From positions 868,001 through 932,000 of the forward strand of contig NZ_CP113945.1 in the NCBI RefSeq assembly GCF_029392855.1: 64,000 nucleotides of DNA, in the 5' to 3' direction. Both the position numbers and the translations under genes were made by a program. A model generated the notes under the pieces. The model had not been told where the DNA came from. It saw only the letters and a list, made by a program, of their open reading frames with translations, and searched no databases. Positions 26,799 to 35,373 of the stretch are shown here, piece by piece; within the stretch, counting starts at the first letter, position 1, and each line of letters starts with the position of its first letter. This DNA comes from Lactobacillus sp. ESL0680 (GTDB lineage: Bacteria > Bacillota > Bacilli > Lactobacillales > Lactobacillaceae).

Positions 26799-27629
26799 CT
26801 ACTTATTTTGCTTTGCTTCAAAGAACTTACTAATTAAAAACATGTTAACGGCTGCTAAAACTACATCGATGATGGTGAATAATCCTACTGCTGGCCAAAG
26901 TTCTAACTCTTTTTCACCGAGTAAATAGCTTAACGGCGAAGCCACAATCGGCTTAACAAATAGGTAAACTCTGGTTAACAGCCACATAATCGCAATAATC
27001 AAAATTAAGCGAATGATTGTAACGATAAATTTACTTGAAACTGCCGGCAAAAAATCGACAATTGCCTGACTAGTAAAGTTTAAAAAGCTGATAACTAAGT
27101 AAACTAATAATCCAAGCAAAATTGCAATCAAGACAATACCAAGTAGGTCAGTAAGCGTTGCCCGACTTTGATTACCTTTTCTGATTGCCGCAAGCATTTC
27201 ATCCCAGCCATTCTTAGTCTGCTTATTGAATAAGTAACTGAGCCCAAATAGGAATATTGAGCCAAGTGTCTGCAATAAAGCCAAGTAGATAAAGTTAACA
27301 AATGAACTTAACATGTTATCCAAATAAATGTTGTCGTCACTCATTGGAGCTAAGCGCCAAGTCTGACTATGATTAATCCGCTCATTCTGCAAGCTGGTTA
27401 CAATTAAGTAAATTGGCAAAAACAAAAAGCTAAATAGGAAAAAGATCACAAATAAAAATGTTAAAAAGCCATTTTCTTTTTGCAAAACGAATTTCATTTC
27501 GCCGGTACTTTCGAAATAATTAAAAATAGTAGTGACTAAGGCAGATACAAACTGCAACATAATCATTAAGTGGGCTTTCTTAGACTTTTGCTTGAATAAT
27601 TCGGTAAATAAACGTTCAAAAACAGCCAT
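26799..27629 (-). CDS. ABC-2-like membrane protein, paralogue 1
   Basis: A 276-aa membrane protein directly coupled to the ATPase: its ATG shares one base with the ATPase stop (TAATG). It has FERLFTELFKQKSKK at the start, SQTWRLAPMSDDNIYLDN, SFLNFTSQAIVDFLPA, and LISKFFEAKQNK at the end, with about six membrane segments. Because of the translational coupling, this is the copy most likely to be the primary partner of the ATPase. The substrate is unknown. Confidence 0.8.
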   Translation of the reverse strand: MAVFERLFTELFKQKSKKAHLMIMLQFVSALVTTIFNYFESTGEMKFVLQKENGFLTFLFVIFFLFSFLFLPIYLIVTSLQNERINHSQTWRLAPMSDDNIYLDNMLSSFVNFIYLALLQTLGSIFLFGLSYLFNKQTKNGWDEMLAAIRKGNQSRATLTDLLGIVLIAILLGLLVYLVISFLNFTSQAIVDFLPAVSSKFIVTIIRLILIIAIMWLLTRVYLFVKPIVASPLSYLLGEKELELWPAVGLFTIIDVVLAAVNMFLISKFFEAKQNK

Positions 27630-28336
27630 TAATCTTCCTCTTCTCCATCGTAAAGGCCTTCATAATACTGCTCGATACTCTCATGATTATTACGAATTTC
27701 ATCAGCTGATTTGTGAGCAAAAATAGTTTGGTCCTTGATAACGACTACTTCATCAAGCAGCGATGCAATTTCATTAACAAAATGGTCGGAAATCAAGATT
27801 GTTGCGTCGTCATTCTTCCAAAGAATAATCGAATTAATAATCTTTTTACGCGCCATTGCATCAATCCCACCAAATGGCTCATCAAGCAAATATAAGTCAG
27901 CCTTACGAGCAAAAGTCAGGGCAATTACCAGTTTTTCGCGCATTCCCCGTGACAACTGACTCAAGCGCATCTCAGGGTCAAGCTTCATGAACTTACGCAA
28001 TTGCTCAAATTCGTCCTTGTCAAAATCTTGGTAGACAACTTCGTAAAAGTCAACGACCGCCTTAATTTTGGTTGAATCACTGAAGCCCGTTAAACCATCA
28101 GTAAATGATAAATGTGCTTTTTTCTCGGCGTCCTTGTCAAAGCCATCAATTTTCACACTGCCACGGTAATTTTTGGCCATGCCACTGATAATCCGCATCA
28201 GCGTAGTTTTACCAGCACCGTTTTCCCCAAGAAGAGCAACGATTTTACCGGGTTGCAAAGTTAAATTGACATCTTTTAAAATCAATTTTTGATTCTTCTT
28301 ATAAGTTACATCCTTGATTTCAAGTACATTTTTCAT
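27629..28336 (-). CDS. ABC transporter ATPase (YtrB-like)
   Basis: A 235-aa ATP-binding subunit with Walker A GENGAGKTT at residues 37-45, signature LSRGMREKL, Walker B LYLLDEPFGGID and switch histidine in ISDHFV. The length and the D-loop/ID(A) pattern match export-type or YtrB/BcrA-like ATPases. It follows the GntR regulator by 11 nt and precedes the four membrane paralogues. A GntR-ATPase-permease order is characteristic of Ytr-type operons induced by cell-wall-active antibiotics; that use here is inference. Confidence 0.92.
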   Translation of the reverse strand: MKNVLEIKDVTYKKNQKLILKDVNLTLQPGKIVALLGENGAGKTTLMRIISGMAKNYRGSVKIDGFDKDAEKKAHLSFTDGLTGFSDSTKIKAVVDFYEVVYQDFDKDEFEQLRKFMKLDPEMRLSQLSRGMREKLVIALTFARKADLYLLDEPFGGIDAMARKKIINSIILWKNDDATILISDHFVNEIASLLDEVVVIKDQTIFAHKSADEIRNNHESIEQYYEGLYDGEEED

Positions 28337-28347
28337 TACAAAACTCC

Positions 28348-28722
28348 TTACTTCAAATAATTAGCTAGAATTGAACTAAGTTGATCGTTGGTTACTCCTA
28401 AAGCATTCATACTCTGAACAAACTTGTCCAACTCATTATTAATTAAATTTTGCTTAGTTTGCGTCAGTAAAGCGGTATCTTCTGTCACAAAATTACCTTC
28501 ACCACGCTTGGTATATAGAATTCCTTCATCATTCATCTGTTGCAGAGCACGCTGCACCGTATTAACATTAACCGTTAATTGCAATGCCAAGTTCCGAACT
28601 GACGGGATCTTTTCTCCGGCTTGCAGTTTACCTACGGCAATTTCTCGGTAAAGATATTGCTTGATCTGCAGATAAATAGGAATATTATCTTTAAATTCCA
28701 AAAGGTCACCTTCCATTTTCAC
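28348..28722 (-). CDS. GntR-family regulator, YtrA type
   Basis: A short (124 aa) GntR protein: winged helix in the first 75 residues (IPIYLQIKQYLYREIAVG, IPSVRNLALQL, VNTVQRALQQMNDEGILYT) and a small helical dimerisation tail, as in YtrA. The start is ambiguous. GTG 28722 (used here), ATG 28716 and TTG 28701 are in frame; the TTG has GGAAGGTG just upstream and would give the common LEFKDN start. It is first in the ABC operon and almost surely represses it through the palindrome in its own promoter. Confidence 0.88.
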   Translation of the reverse strand: MKMEGDLLEFKDNIPIYLQIKQYLYREIAVGKLQAGEKIPSVRNLALQLTVNVNTVQRALQQMNDEGILYTKRGEGNFVTEDTALLTQTKQNLINNELDKFVQSMNALGVTNDQLSSILANYLK

Positions 28723-28740
28723 TGTACTATTTTCCTAGCA

Positions 28741-28776
28741 CACCTATATAGTAAACTATTTTAGGTGTGAGTGCAA
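28741..28776 (-). promoter_or_regulatory. promoter and probable YtrA-type operator
   Basis: On minus, TTGCAC (28776-28771), a 17-nt spacer and TACTAT (28753-28748) drive the ABC operon. The near-palindrome CACCTATATAGT-AA-ACTATTTTAGGTG (28741-28767) covers the -10 and spacer, as expected for an autorepressor site. Confidence 0.68.
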
Positions 28777-28833
28777 TCTTTTTAAGTTACTTCCCATGTT
28801 TCACGAAAATGTTTTTGTGCTTTTGTGCAAATT

Positions 28834-28879
28834 AAAAAGTCCATTAAAGTTGTTATATCAGCTTAAAAATGGGCTTTTT
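28834..28879. terminator. imperfect hairpin in the 28777-29010 gap
   Basis: AAAAAGTCCATT and AATGGGCTTTTT pair with one mismatch and are flanked by A/T runs. It may terminate pepT (minus) about 130 nt downstream of its stop. The rest of this AT-rich gap shows nothing I can support. Confidence 0.45.
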
Positions 28880-29010
28880 AAAATTATTAAGTTATTTGTG
28901 CATAACTTTTTTAAATTAAGCAAAAAGCTATTTTACTTAGAAACACAAGACTTTATTGTCCTCAAATAATTTTAATAAAATACTGAATTATTATGAATTT
29001 TGTTCCACTA

Positions 29011-30249
29011 CTAATGGTTAGCGGCATTCAATTCTGCCATCTTAACCATTACGTCAACAGCCTTATACATTGATTCCAAAACGGCATATTCATAACGGCC
29101 GTGCATGTTTTCTTCACCGGCAAAAAGATTAGGGCATGGCAAACCCATATAAGTTAATTGCGAGCCGTCTGTACCCCCACGAACAGGATCTTCATCAATT
29201 GTAAGTCCTTCTGCCTTGTAAGCTTCACGGGCCAAATTAACAATATCCATGTGTTTAGCCAGTTCATCGGCCATGTTATAATATTGATCCCACATCTTGA
29301 GCTTAATCCGCTCAGCGCCAAATTCATCGTTCATCTTAGCGACAATTGACTTAACCAAATCCTTGCGCTTTTCAAGACCATCACGCTCAAAGTCACGGAT
29401 AATATAATCCAAATGAGCATTATCAACAGTACCCGTAAAGTTCATTAAATGATAAAACCCTTGCTTACCATCTGTTTCTTCTGGTACTTCATCTTGTGGC
29501 AATTGATTTTGGAAATTAATTCCAACTTGAACAGCGTTAATCATTTGTCCTTTGGCAACAGCTGGGTGCACATTAACTCCTTGAATATCAAGGCTAAATT
29601 GAGCTGCAGAAAAAGTTCCCCAGTCGAGCTTGCCGGGAGCTTCACCGTCGACAGTAAAGGCAAAATCAGCACCAAATTCAGGAACATCAAAGTGTTCGGC
29701 TCCCGTACCGATTTCTTCATCAGGCGTAAAGGCAAGCCGAATCTTGCCGTGCTTAATTTCCGGATGAGCAAGCAAATATTCCGCAAAAGTCACTAATTCA
29801 GAGACACCACACTTATCATCACCGCCAAGCAACGTATCACCGGAAGCAGTAATAATTGTTTGTCCTTGATAATTTTTTAAATGCGGAAAAACTTCTGGGT
29901 CCAAATAAAATTCGGAGTCACCCAATTGAATTTTGGAATGACCATCATAATTTTCATGGATTTGCGGCTTGACGTTTTCCGAATTAAAGTCTGCGGTATC
30001 ACTGTGAGCCAAAAAGCCCATGACAGGTACATCCTTAGTAATATTAGCTGGAATTTCAGCGATTACACAGCCAGACTTTTGGTTATAATGAACGTCACTT
30101 AATCCCAATTCCTGCAGGTCCTTCATAATTACCTGCTTTTGAAAATCTTCTTCTCTTTTCGTTGATGGAAAACGAGTTGAATGCTCATCAGAGCGTGAAT
30201 TAACCTGTACATACTTTAAAAATCGTGGTAACAAATTTGGATATTCCAT
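29011..30249 (-). CDS. pepT: peptidase T (tripeptidase)
   Basis: A zinc aminopeptidase of the M20B family that releases the N-terminal residue of tripeptides in the cytosol. At 412 aa it has the standard length. Metal and catalytic residues are His82 and Asp84 (GFLAHSDTAD), Asp144 (LLGGDDKCGV), Glu178-Glu179 (FTPDEEIGTG), and a late His in ENMHGRYEY. GGTDGSQLTYMGLPCPN is the lid motif. In an amino-acid-auxotrophic lactobacillus it feeds on peptide uptake. It follows the Nif3-like gene by 9 nt, so it may share the trmK transcript. Confidence 0.95.
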   Translation of the reverse strand: MEYPNLLPRFLKYVQVNSRSDEHSTRFPSTKREEDFQKQVIMKDLQELGLSDVHYNQKSGCVIAEIPANITKDVPVMGFLAHSDTADFNSENVKPQIHENYDGHSKIQLGDSEFYLDPEVFPHLKNYQGQTIITASGDTLLGGDDKCGVSELVTFAEYLLAHPEIKHGKIRLAFTPDEEIGTGAEHFDVPEFGADFAFTVDGEAPGKLDWGTFSAAQFSLDIQGVNVHPAVAKGQMINAVQVGINFQNQLPQDEVPEETDGKQGFYHLMNFTGTVDNAHLDYIIRDFERDGLEKRKDLVKSIVAKMNDEFGAERIKLKMWDQYYNMADELAKHMDIVNLAREAYKAEGLTIDEDPVRGGTDGSQLTYMGLPCPNLFAGEENMHGRYEYAVLESMYKAVDVMVKMAELNAANH

Positions 30250-30258
30250 TTTTACTCC

Positions 30259-31056
30259 TTAAATTAAATCTTGAAACGGATTAGTAGAAACCTGAGAAAC
30301 GGCAACTTGTACTTGCCAATTTAGCTCAGTATTCCATTTTTGCAGCAAGTCAAAGACCCGATACTTAAATAATTTTTCAGTATAATGCCCCGGATCAACT
30401 ACCGTTAACCCTGCAGAAATCATATCGTGGCCAGTATGATAATAAACGTCGCCTGTAATAAAGGCATCTAGCCCTTCATCAACTGCTTGGTGCCAGTATT
30501 TACCGCCATCACCACAAATAAAGCCAACTGTAGAAATCAGCTGCTGGTTATCAGCAGTAATTAGCCGTGCCATTTTGATATTCATTTTTTGCTTGACATA
30601 ATAAGCAAAATTATAAGCAGTCATTGCTTGCGGCAGTTTGCCTTTGCGGCCAATGGCAATCCCATCATCGTCCAAGCAGAACGGTTCAACATCAGTTAAT
30701 CCCAGTTCTGCTGCCTGCCAATCACTGGAACCATTTTGCGCCTTATCAGAATTAGTATGAATTGAATAAACAGTAATGCCATGTGCAATAATCTGACCGT
30801 ACATGGCATTTTGTGGATCCGCAAAGTCTAAATTCCGTGCTGGGTGAAACATTAACGGATGGTGGCTAATAATCAAATTAGCTCCTTGATTAATTGCCTC
30901 AGTAACAACTTGCGGCCGCACGTCAAGTGTAGTCAGTACCTTGGTAACTGGTTGCTCGAGCGAGCCAATCTGTAGTCCGACTGGGTCACCCTGACTAGCA
31001 ATTTCTTCGGGAAAGTCTTGCCGCAAACGAGCAACAATATCTTTAACTTTGGTCAT
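30259..31056 (-). CDS. Nif3-like dinuclear metal-centre protein
   Basis: A 265-aa protein of the Nif3/YqfO family (hexameric, two metals per subunit). Metal-binding motifs are ISHHPLMFHPAR, YSIHTNSDKAQNG and DVYYHTGHD, with VDPGHYTEK near the end. It is the short form, without the middle PII-like insertion seen in Bacillus YqfO. Its biochemical role is not settled; a type 2 GTP cyclohydrolase annotation is often attached but is weakly founded. It overlaps trmK by 14 nt, a widely conserved pairing. Confidence 0.92.
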   Translation of the reverse strand: MTKVKDIVARLRQDFPEEIASQGDPVGLQIGSLEQPVTKVLTTLDVRPQVVTEAINQGANLIISHHPLMFHPARNLDFADPQNAMYGQIIAHGITVYSIHTNSDKAQNGSSDWQAAELGLTDVEPFCLDDDGIAIGRKGKLPQAMTAYNFAYYVKQKMNIKMARLITADNQQLISTVGFICGDGGKYWHQAVDEGLDAFITGDVYYHTGHDMISAGLTVVDPGHYTEKLFKYRVFDLLQKWNTELNWQVQVAVSQVSTNPFQDLI

Positions 31057-31738
31057 TTAGTTCCTCCTCAATCATTGTAATTTCTTGTTCAATTTGTTTA
31101 ATATGCTCTGTATCCTTGTTTTTTGCCTTGTTTAAATTGACTAATAGCTTTTGATGATAAGCAAGTTGCCCCTGCCATTTTTGGTAAAAAACAGGGTTCT
31201 TGGTTTGTAAAATTAAGGGGCCGAAGAAAATTTCCGCCTTGCTCAACTTAACTGGTGTTTCTACCTGAATGGCCTTAATGAGTTCATAAGTATGACCAGC
31301 TTCTTCAATCAAGTCTTCTGCCACAACTTGATAATTATGGTCTACGAGCCACTTACGCACGCCAGGCTCACCAACATTAGGCTCAAGCACCAGCGTTTTA
31401 AATTGAAAGTCATTCTGCCAAGCAGCAGTCAAAATCTCTACCATTAACTTGCCGCCCATGCCTGCAATTACAACTGTATCAATCTTATCTTCATGCGTAA
31501 TAGTCACTAGACCAGCGCCCAAACGGACGTCAATTTGCTTTTCAAGGCCAGCCTGAGCAATGTCATCTCGAGCATTATCCAGTGGCCCTTGAGCAATATC
31601 ACTAGCAATTGCGTAATCAATTTTGCCAGATTGGACTAATGCAATCGGCAAGTACGCGTGGTCGGTGCCAATGTCAGCTACCCGCGCTCCCCGATCGACC
31701 ATTTGCGCTAAAGTATTTAACCGTAAATTCATTTTCAT
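31043..31738 (-). CDS. trmK: tRNA (adenine(22)-N1)-methyltransferase
   Basis: Methylates A22 of bacterial tRNAs using SAM. The 231-aa protein begins LRLNTLAQMV, with motif I VADIGTDHAYLPIALV, the acidic residue in IASDIAQGPLDNA, motif IV VVIAGMGGKLMVEIL and LEPNVGEPGVRKWL. The C-terminal part is a coiled helical tail (about residues 185-231). In many Firmicutes trmK lies immediately downstream of rpoD; here a convergent plus-strand Nudix gene separates them, so trmK must have its own promoter in 31739-31925. Confidence 0.94.
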   Translation of the reverse strand: MKMNLRLNTLAQMVDRGARVADIGTDHAYLPIALVQSGKIDYAIASDIAQGPLDNARDDIAQAGLEKQIDVRLGAGLVTITHEDKIDTVVIAGMGGKLMVEILTAAWQNDFQFKTLVLEPNVGEPGVRKWLVDHNYQVVAEDLIEEAGHTYELIKAIQVETPVKLSKAEIFFGPLILQTKNPVFYQKWQGQLAYHQKLLVNLNKAKNKDTEHIKQIEQEITMIEEELNDQS

Positions 31739-31925
31739 TCCTCTGCTCTCTAGGTATCACTCAAATTTTAACATAATAAAATTATTAGTTGGAGCCAGTA
31801 AAATAAAAATTACCGACTATTTATTATTTTGGTCTAATAATGGCCCAAGAGCCGATTTTTATGGAGGCTAGTTAAGTGGTAAGATTGTAGAGAAATTCAA
31901 ATTAAAATCAGGATTAGGAGTAATT

Positions 31926-32366
31926 ATGGATCGAACCGAACGTGTTACGTTAACCAATATGTGTATGATAACTAAAGACGACAAGATTTTAGTCTTAAAC
32001 CGCAATGACCCCACGTGGCCTGGGCTAACCTTCCCTGGCGGTCACGTGGAGGCACACGAATCATTCCACGATTCAGTTGTCCGTGAAGTTAAAGAAGAAA
32101 CAAACTTAACAATTACTAAGCCGCGTTTAGCTGGAATTAAGCAATTTTATGATGATAATAGTGACCGCTACATTGTATTGTTTTATATCGCCAATAATTT
32201 TACTGGTAATGTTAAAGCTTCAAACGAAGGTGCTCTAACTTGGATGACCAAGGATGAATTAATGAGCCACCAACTTGCCTACAACTTTGATCGGGATTTA
32301 CAAGTTTACTTTAATGAGCAAACTTATGAGCACTTGCTCGACGGTGACCGTGACGAATTATTTTAA
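31926..32366 (+). CDS. Nudix hydrolase (MutT/8-oxo-dGTPase-like)
   Basis: A 146-aa Nudix protein with the complete box GGHVEAHESFHDSVVREVKEE (residues about 38-58). The N-terminal half (VTLTNMCMITKDDKILVLNR) and the later IKQFYDDNSDRYIVLFYIA resemble MutT-type enzymes that sanitise 8-oxo-dGTP or related nucleotides. AGGAG precedes the ATG. It is a single plus-strand gene inserted between trmK and rpoD, ending at a bidirectional terminator shared with rpoD. Confidence 0.88.
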   Translation: MDRTERVTLTNMCMITKDDKILVLNRNDPTWPGLTFPGGHVEAHESFHDSVVREVKEETNLTITKPRLAGIKQFYDDNSDRYIVLFYIANNFTGNVKASNEGALTWMTKDELMSHQLAYNFDRDLQVYFNEQTYEHLLDGDRDELF

Positions 32367-32368
32367 AC

Positions 32369-32413
32369 CAAAAAGGATGATGATATCGTATTGATATTCA
32401 TCATCCTTTTTTA
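32369..32413. terminator. bidirectional terminator between Nudix gene and rpoD
   Basis: AAAAAGGATGATGATATC, GTATT, GATATTCATCATCCTTTTTT: a long stem with A/T flanks, between convergent genes. Confidence 0.9.
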
Positions 32414-33535
32414 TTAATCTAAAAAGTCACGTAATTGGTTAGAACGGCTAGGATGACGCAACTTGCGCAAAGCCTTAGCCTCAATCTGACGAATCCGTTC
32501 ACGGGTAACGCCAAAGACTTTGCCAACTTCCTCAAGTGTGCGTGTCCGGCCATCATCAAGACCAAACCGCAACCGCAAAACATTTTCTTCACGGTCAGTC
32601 AAGGTATCAAGGACTTCTTCCAATTGCTCTTTGAGCATTTCGTAAGAAGCATGTTGTTCAGGACTAGTGGCATCCTTATCCTTGATGAAGTCACCTAAGT
32701 GTGAATCGTCTTCTTCACCAATCGGTGTTTCAAGAGATACCGGCTCCTGTGCAATCTTCAAGATATCGCGCACCTTACTTGTTGGCATGTCCATTTCGGC
32801 ACCAATTTCTTCAGGTACTGGTTCACGACCCAAGTCTTGCAATAATTGCCGCTGAATCCGAATCAATTTGTTAATGGTTTCAACCATGTGAACTGGGATT
32901 CTGATTGTCCGTGCTTGATCGGCAATCGCACGCGTAATTGCTTGTCTAATCCACCAAGTTGCATAGGTTGAAAACTTAAATCCAAGGCTATAATCGAATT
33001 TGTCAACAGCCTTCATTAAGCCCATGTTACCTTCTTGAATTAAATCAAGAAACGACATTCCTCGGCCGACATAACGTTTAGCAATGGAAACAACTAACCG
33101 CAAGTTAGCTTCTGCTAATTCTTGCTTAGCTTCTTCGTCGCCCTTTTCAATTCTCTTAGCCAAAGAAATTTCTTGGTCAGCATTAAGAAGTGGTACCCGA
33201 CCAATTTCTTTCAGATACATCCGAACCGGGTCGTTCATGCGCACACTTGATGGTGCAGACATGTCTTTCAATTCAGCCTTTTCAACATCTTTTTGCTTTT
33301 TCAAGGCTAATTTTGAAGGTTCGCCCTTTTCATCAACGATACTGATACCGTTGTCCTCGAACTCTTGTACCAATTGATCGACTGCCTTACCCTGCAGTTT
33401 ATACGGCTTAATTAACTGCTTAGTAAATTCTTCTTCGGTAATTGCCTTGTCTTTTTTAACTTCTTTGACAATTTTTTTAACTACCTTGTCTAATGATAGT
33501 TCTTCTTCTTGGTTAGTGTTTTTCTTTTCTACCAC
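32414..33535 (-). CDS. rpoD: housekeeping sigma factor RpoD/SigA
   Basis: The primary sigma-70 factor, 373 aa. Region 1.2-2 starts at [16 protein letters not shown]; region 2.3-2.4 is [17 protein letters not shown], which melts and reads the -10; region 3 follows; region 4.2 [21 protein letters not shown] reads the -35. The N-terminal extension of about 85 acidic and lysine-rich residues is region 1.1, short as in Gram-positives. Its ATG overlaps the dnaG stop by one base, the classical dnaG-rpoD macromolecular synthesis operon, here without rpsU adjoining. Confidence 0.97.
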   Translation of the reverse strand: MVEKKNTNQEEELSLDKVVKKIVKEVKKDKAITEEEFTKQLIKPYKLQGKAVDQLVQEFEDNGISIVDEKGEPSKLALKKQKDVEKAELKDMSAPSSVRMNDPVRMYLKEIGRVPLLNADQEISLAKRIEKGDEEAKQELAEANLRLVVSIAKRYVGRGMSFLDLIQEGNMGLMKAVDKFDYSLGFKFSTYATWWIRQAITRAIADQARTIRIPVHMVETINKLIRIQRQLLQDLGREPVPEEIGAEMDMPTSKVRDILKIAQEPVSLETPIGEEDDSHLGDFIKDKDATSPEQHASYEMLKEQLEEVLDTLTDREENVLRLRFGLDDGRTRTLEEVGKVFGVTRERIRQIEAKALRKLRHPSRSNQLRDFLD

Positions 33536-35349
33536 TAAAAGGCCCCCCTTTGACCCTGAATCCTCTTTAACTGCAAAATTTTCTGAGTAATGGCAATAAT
33601 TTCATTTGTGTCTGTTTTGCGTTTGGCATCCTGCAACTGATTTTCTAAATCTTTCAGTTGGGCATTAATTTTACGCATCTCAAGTGCAGCCATCTGCTCT
33701 TCAAGCTCGCGGTCAGAAAAATCCTGGGGCATATCTGTCATTTCAGTACTTACTATTATACCTTGAAGTTCGTCAGGAATAAAATCTAAGAAACTATTTA
33801 TTGTTGGATTTTCATGTTCTTCACTAAATTTTAACCATAATTCAGCCAAATCTGCATATTTTTCATCTGGAAATAAAAAATTATTTTCAAGTAAAAAATC
33901 ACGAGCATGTTCTGAATGCATAAATAAATACAATAATCTGGTTTGAATCGGATCAATTTTGGTAGTTTGTTCGGCTTCAATAATTGGTGTCGAGTCATCC
34001 TCCAAAATAGGACCAACTGGACCACCACTATTTTTATGTCGTTGGGCTGCATTATTAATCCGGCGCTGCCTTAGCAGGTTGACCTTAAGTGAATCCTTAG
34101 AGACATTCTGCGCCTGCGCAATCCGCTCCAAATATAGGTCTTGCTCAACAGGATTAGACAGTTCAGCAATTTCCTTGACGGCATCGTTAAGATAAGCGAT
34201 TTTTTCGCGGTCATTAGCCAAATTATACTTTTGTGCTAAGCGTTTTAAGAAAAAGTCAGTCGGCGTTAATGCACCCTTAATTTCATCGCGATATTTAGCA
34301 GCACCGTATTTTTTAACATATTCATCGGGATCCAATTTTTCTGGTAAAACGACAATCCCAATATTAAACCCGCCAGCCTTATCGAACATTTTAGCAGCTC
34401 GCTCTTCGGCATGAACACCAGGATCATCCCCATCATAATTGATGACAATATTTTTTGTAATTCGCCGCAGCATATAGACCTGCTGGTCCGTCAGACTTGT
34501 TCCCATTGAGGCAATGCCAGACTTAATGCCCGCCTTGTATGCCGCAATTACATCCATGTAGCCTTCATATAAGACTAAATGACCTTCTTCACGAGCTGCT
34601 TTTTTAGCTTCCGCAAAGTGAAACAATAACTTAGATTTGGTGAAAATTGGCGTCTCTGGACTATTAATATATTTCGCTTCTGTCTTATCCGTCGACAAAC
34701 GTCTGCCGGAAAAGCCAATAACGTAATCACTCTCGTTACTTAGCGGAAACATCAACCGATCACGAAAACGGTCAAAGAGCTCACCATCTTGGGTTTGTAC
34801 AAACAAACCACTAGCGGCCAACTCATCATTTGAATAACCATGTCCTCTTAGGTACGTTAACAATAAATTGTTTTGCTTTGGCGCGTAACCAATCTTGAAG
34901 TGAGCAATAATTTCATCGTCAAGTTCTCGCGATTGCGCATATTCTAGCCCCCGCTTACCAGCGTTAGTTGAAGTCAACACCCGCTGATAAAAGTCGCAAG
35001 CATCTTGGTGCATTTTAATTAGTGGGTTACTAGTTTGACTGCTTTGTCCTGTTTCACCAATATCAATATGGGCAAAATCAGCAACCTTGCGCACACTTTC
35101 GGGAAAAGTTAAATTATCCTTCTCCATCAAGAACTTAAAGACATTGCCACCCTTGCCGCAGCCAAAACATTTAAAAAACTGCTTCTCTTCATTAACGGTA
35201 AACGATGGCGTTTTTTCTTCATGAAAAGGGCAAAGACCAATATAGTCTTTGCCTTTCTTTTCAAGTGAGACATACTGGCTGATTACATTGACAATGTTAA
35301 CATTATTGCGCACCTTGGCAATTGTTTCTTCTGGAATCAAACCAGCCAT
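33535..35349 (-). CDS. dnaG: DNA primase
   Basis: Makes RNA primers for replication. The 604-aa protein has the CHC2 zinc ribbon (Cys40, His43, Cys61, Cys64), the RNA polymerase core with VIGFSGRRL, the TOPRIM domain with [15 protein letters not shown] and NYDGDDPG, and a C-terminal helicase-binding domain of about 150 residues. The start ATG gives [10 protein letters not shown], the usual N-terminus. It lies between glyS (24 nt upstream) and rpoD (one-base overlap), in a glyQS-dnaG-rpoD run. Confidence 0.97.
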   Translation of the reverse strand: MAGLIPEETIAKVRNNVNIVNVISQYVSLEKKGKDYIGLCPFHEEKTPSFTVNEEKQFFKCFGCGKGGNVFKFLMEKDNLTFPESVRKVADFAHIDIGETGQSSQTSNPLIKMHQDACDFYQRVLTSTNAGKRGLEYAQSRELDDEIIAHFKIGYAPKQNNLLLTYLRGHGYSNDELAASGLFVQTQDGELFDRFRDRLMFPLSNESDYVIGFSGRRLSTDKTEAKYINSPETPIFTKSKLLFHFAEAKKAAREEGHLVLYEGYMDVIAAYKAGIKSGIASMGTSLTDQQVYMLRRITKNIVINYDGDDPGVHAEERAAKMFDKAGGFNIGIVVLPEKLDPDEYVKKYGAAKYRDEIKGALTPTDFFLKRLAQKYNLANDREKIAYLNDAVKEIAELSNPVEQDLYLERIAQAQNVSKDSLKVNLLRQRRINNAAQRHKNSGGPVGPILEDDSTPIIEAEQTTKIDPIQTRLLYLFMHSEHARDFLLENNFLFPDEKYADLAELWLKFSEEHENPTINSFLDFIPDELQGIIVSTEMTDMPQDFSDRELEEQMAALEMRKINAQLKDLENQLQDAKRKTDTNEIIAITQKILQLKRIQGQRGAF

Positions 35350-35373
35350 TCATATCACCTATTCCTGATTAAC

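Noticed and set aside
28777-29010. Small ORFs in the gap between the GntR promoter and pepT
   Set aside because: Frames are very short, AT-rich and without ribosome binding sites; only an imperfect hairpin is worth noting.
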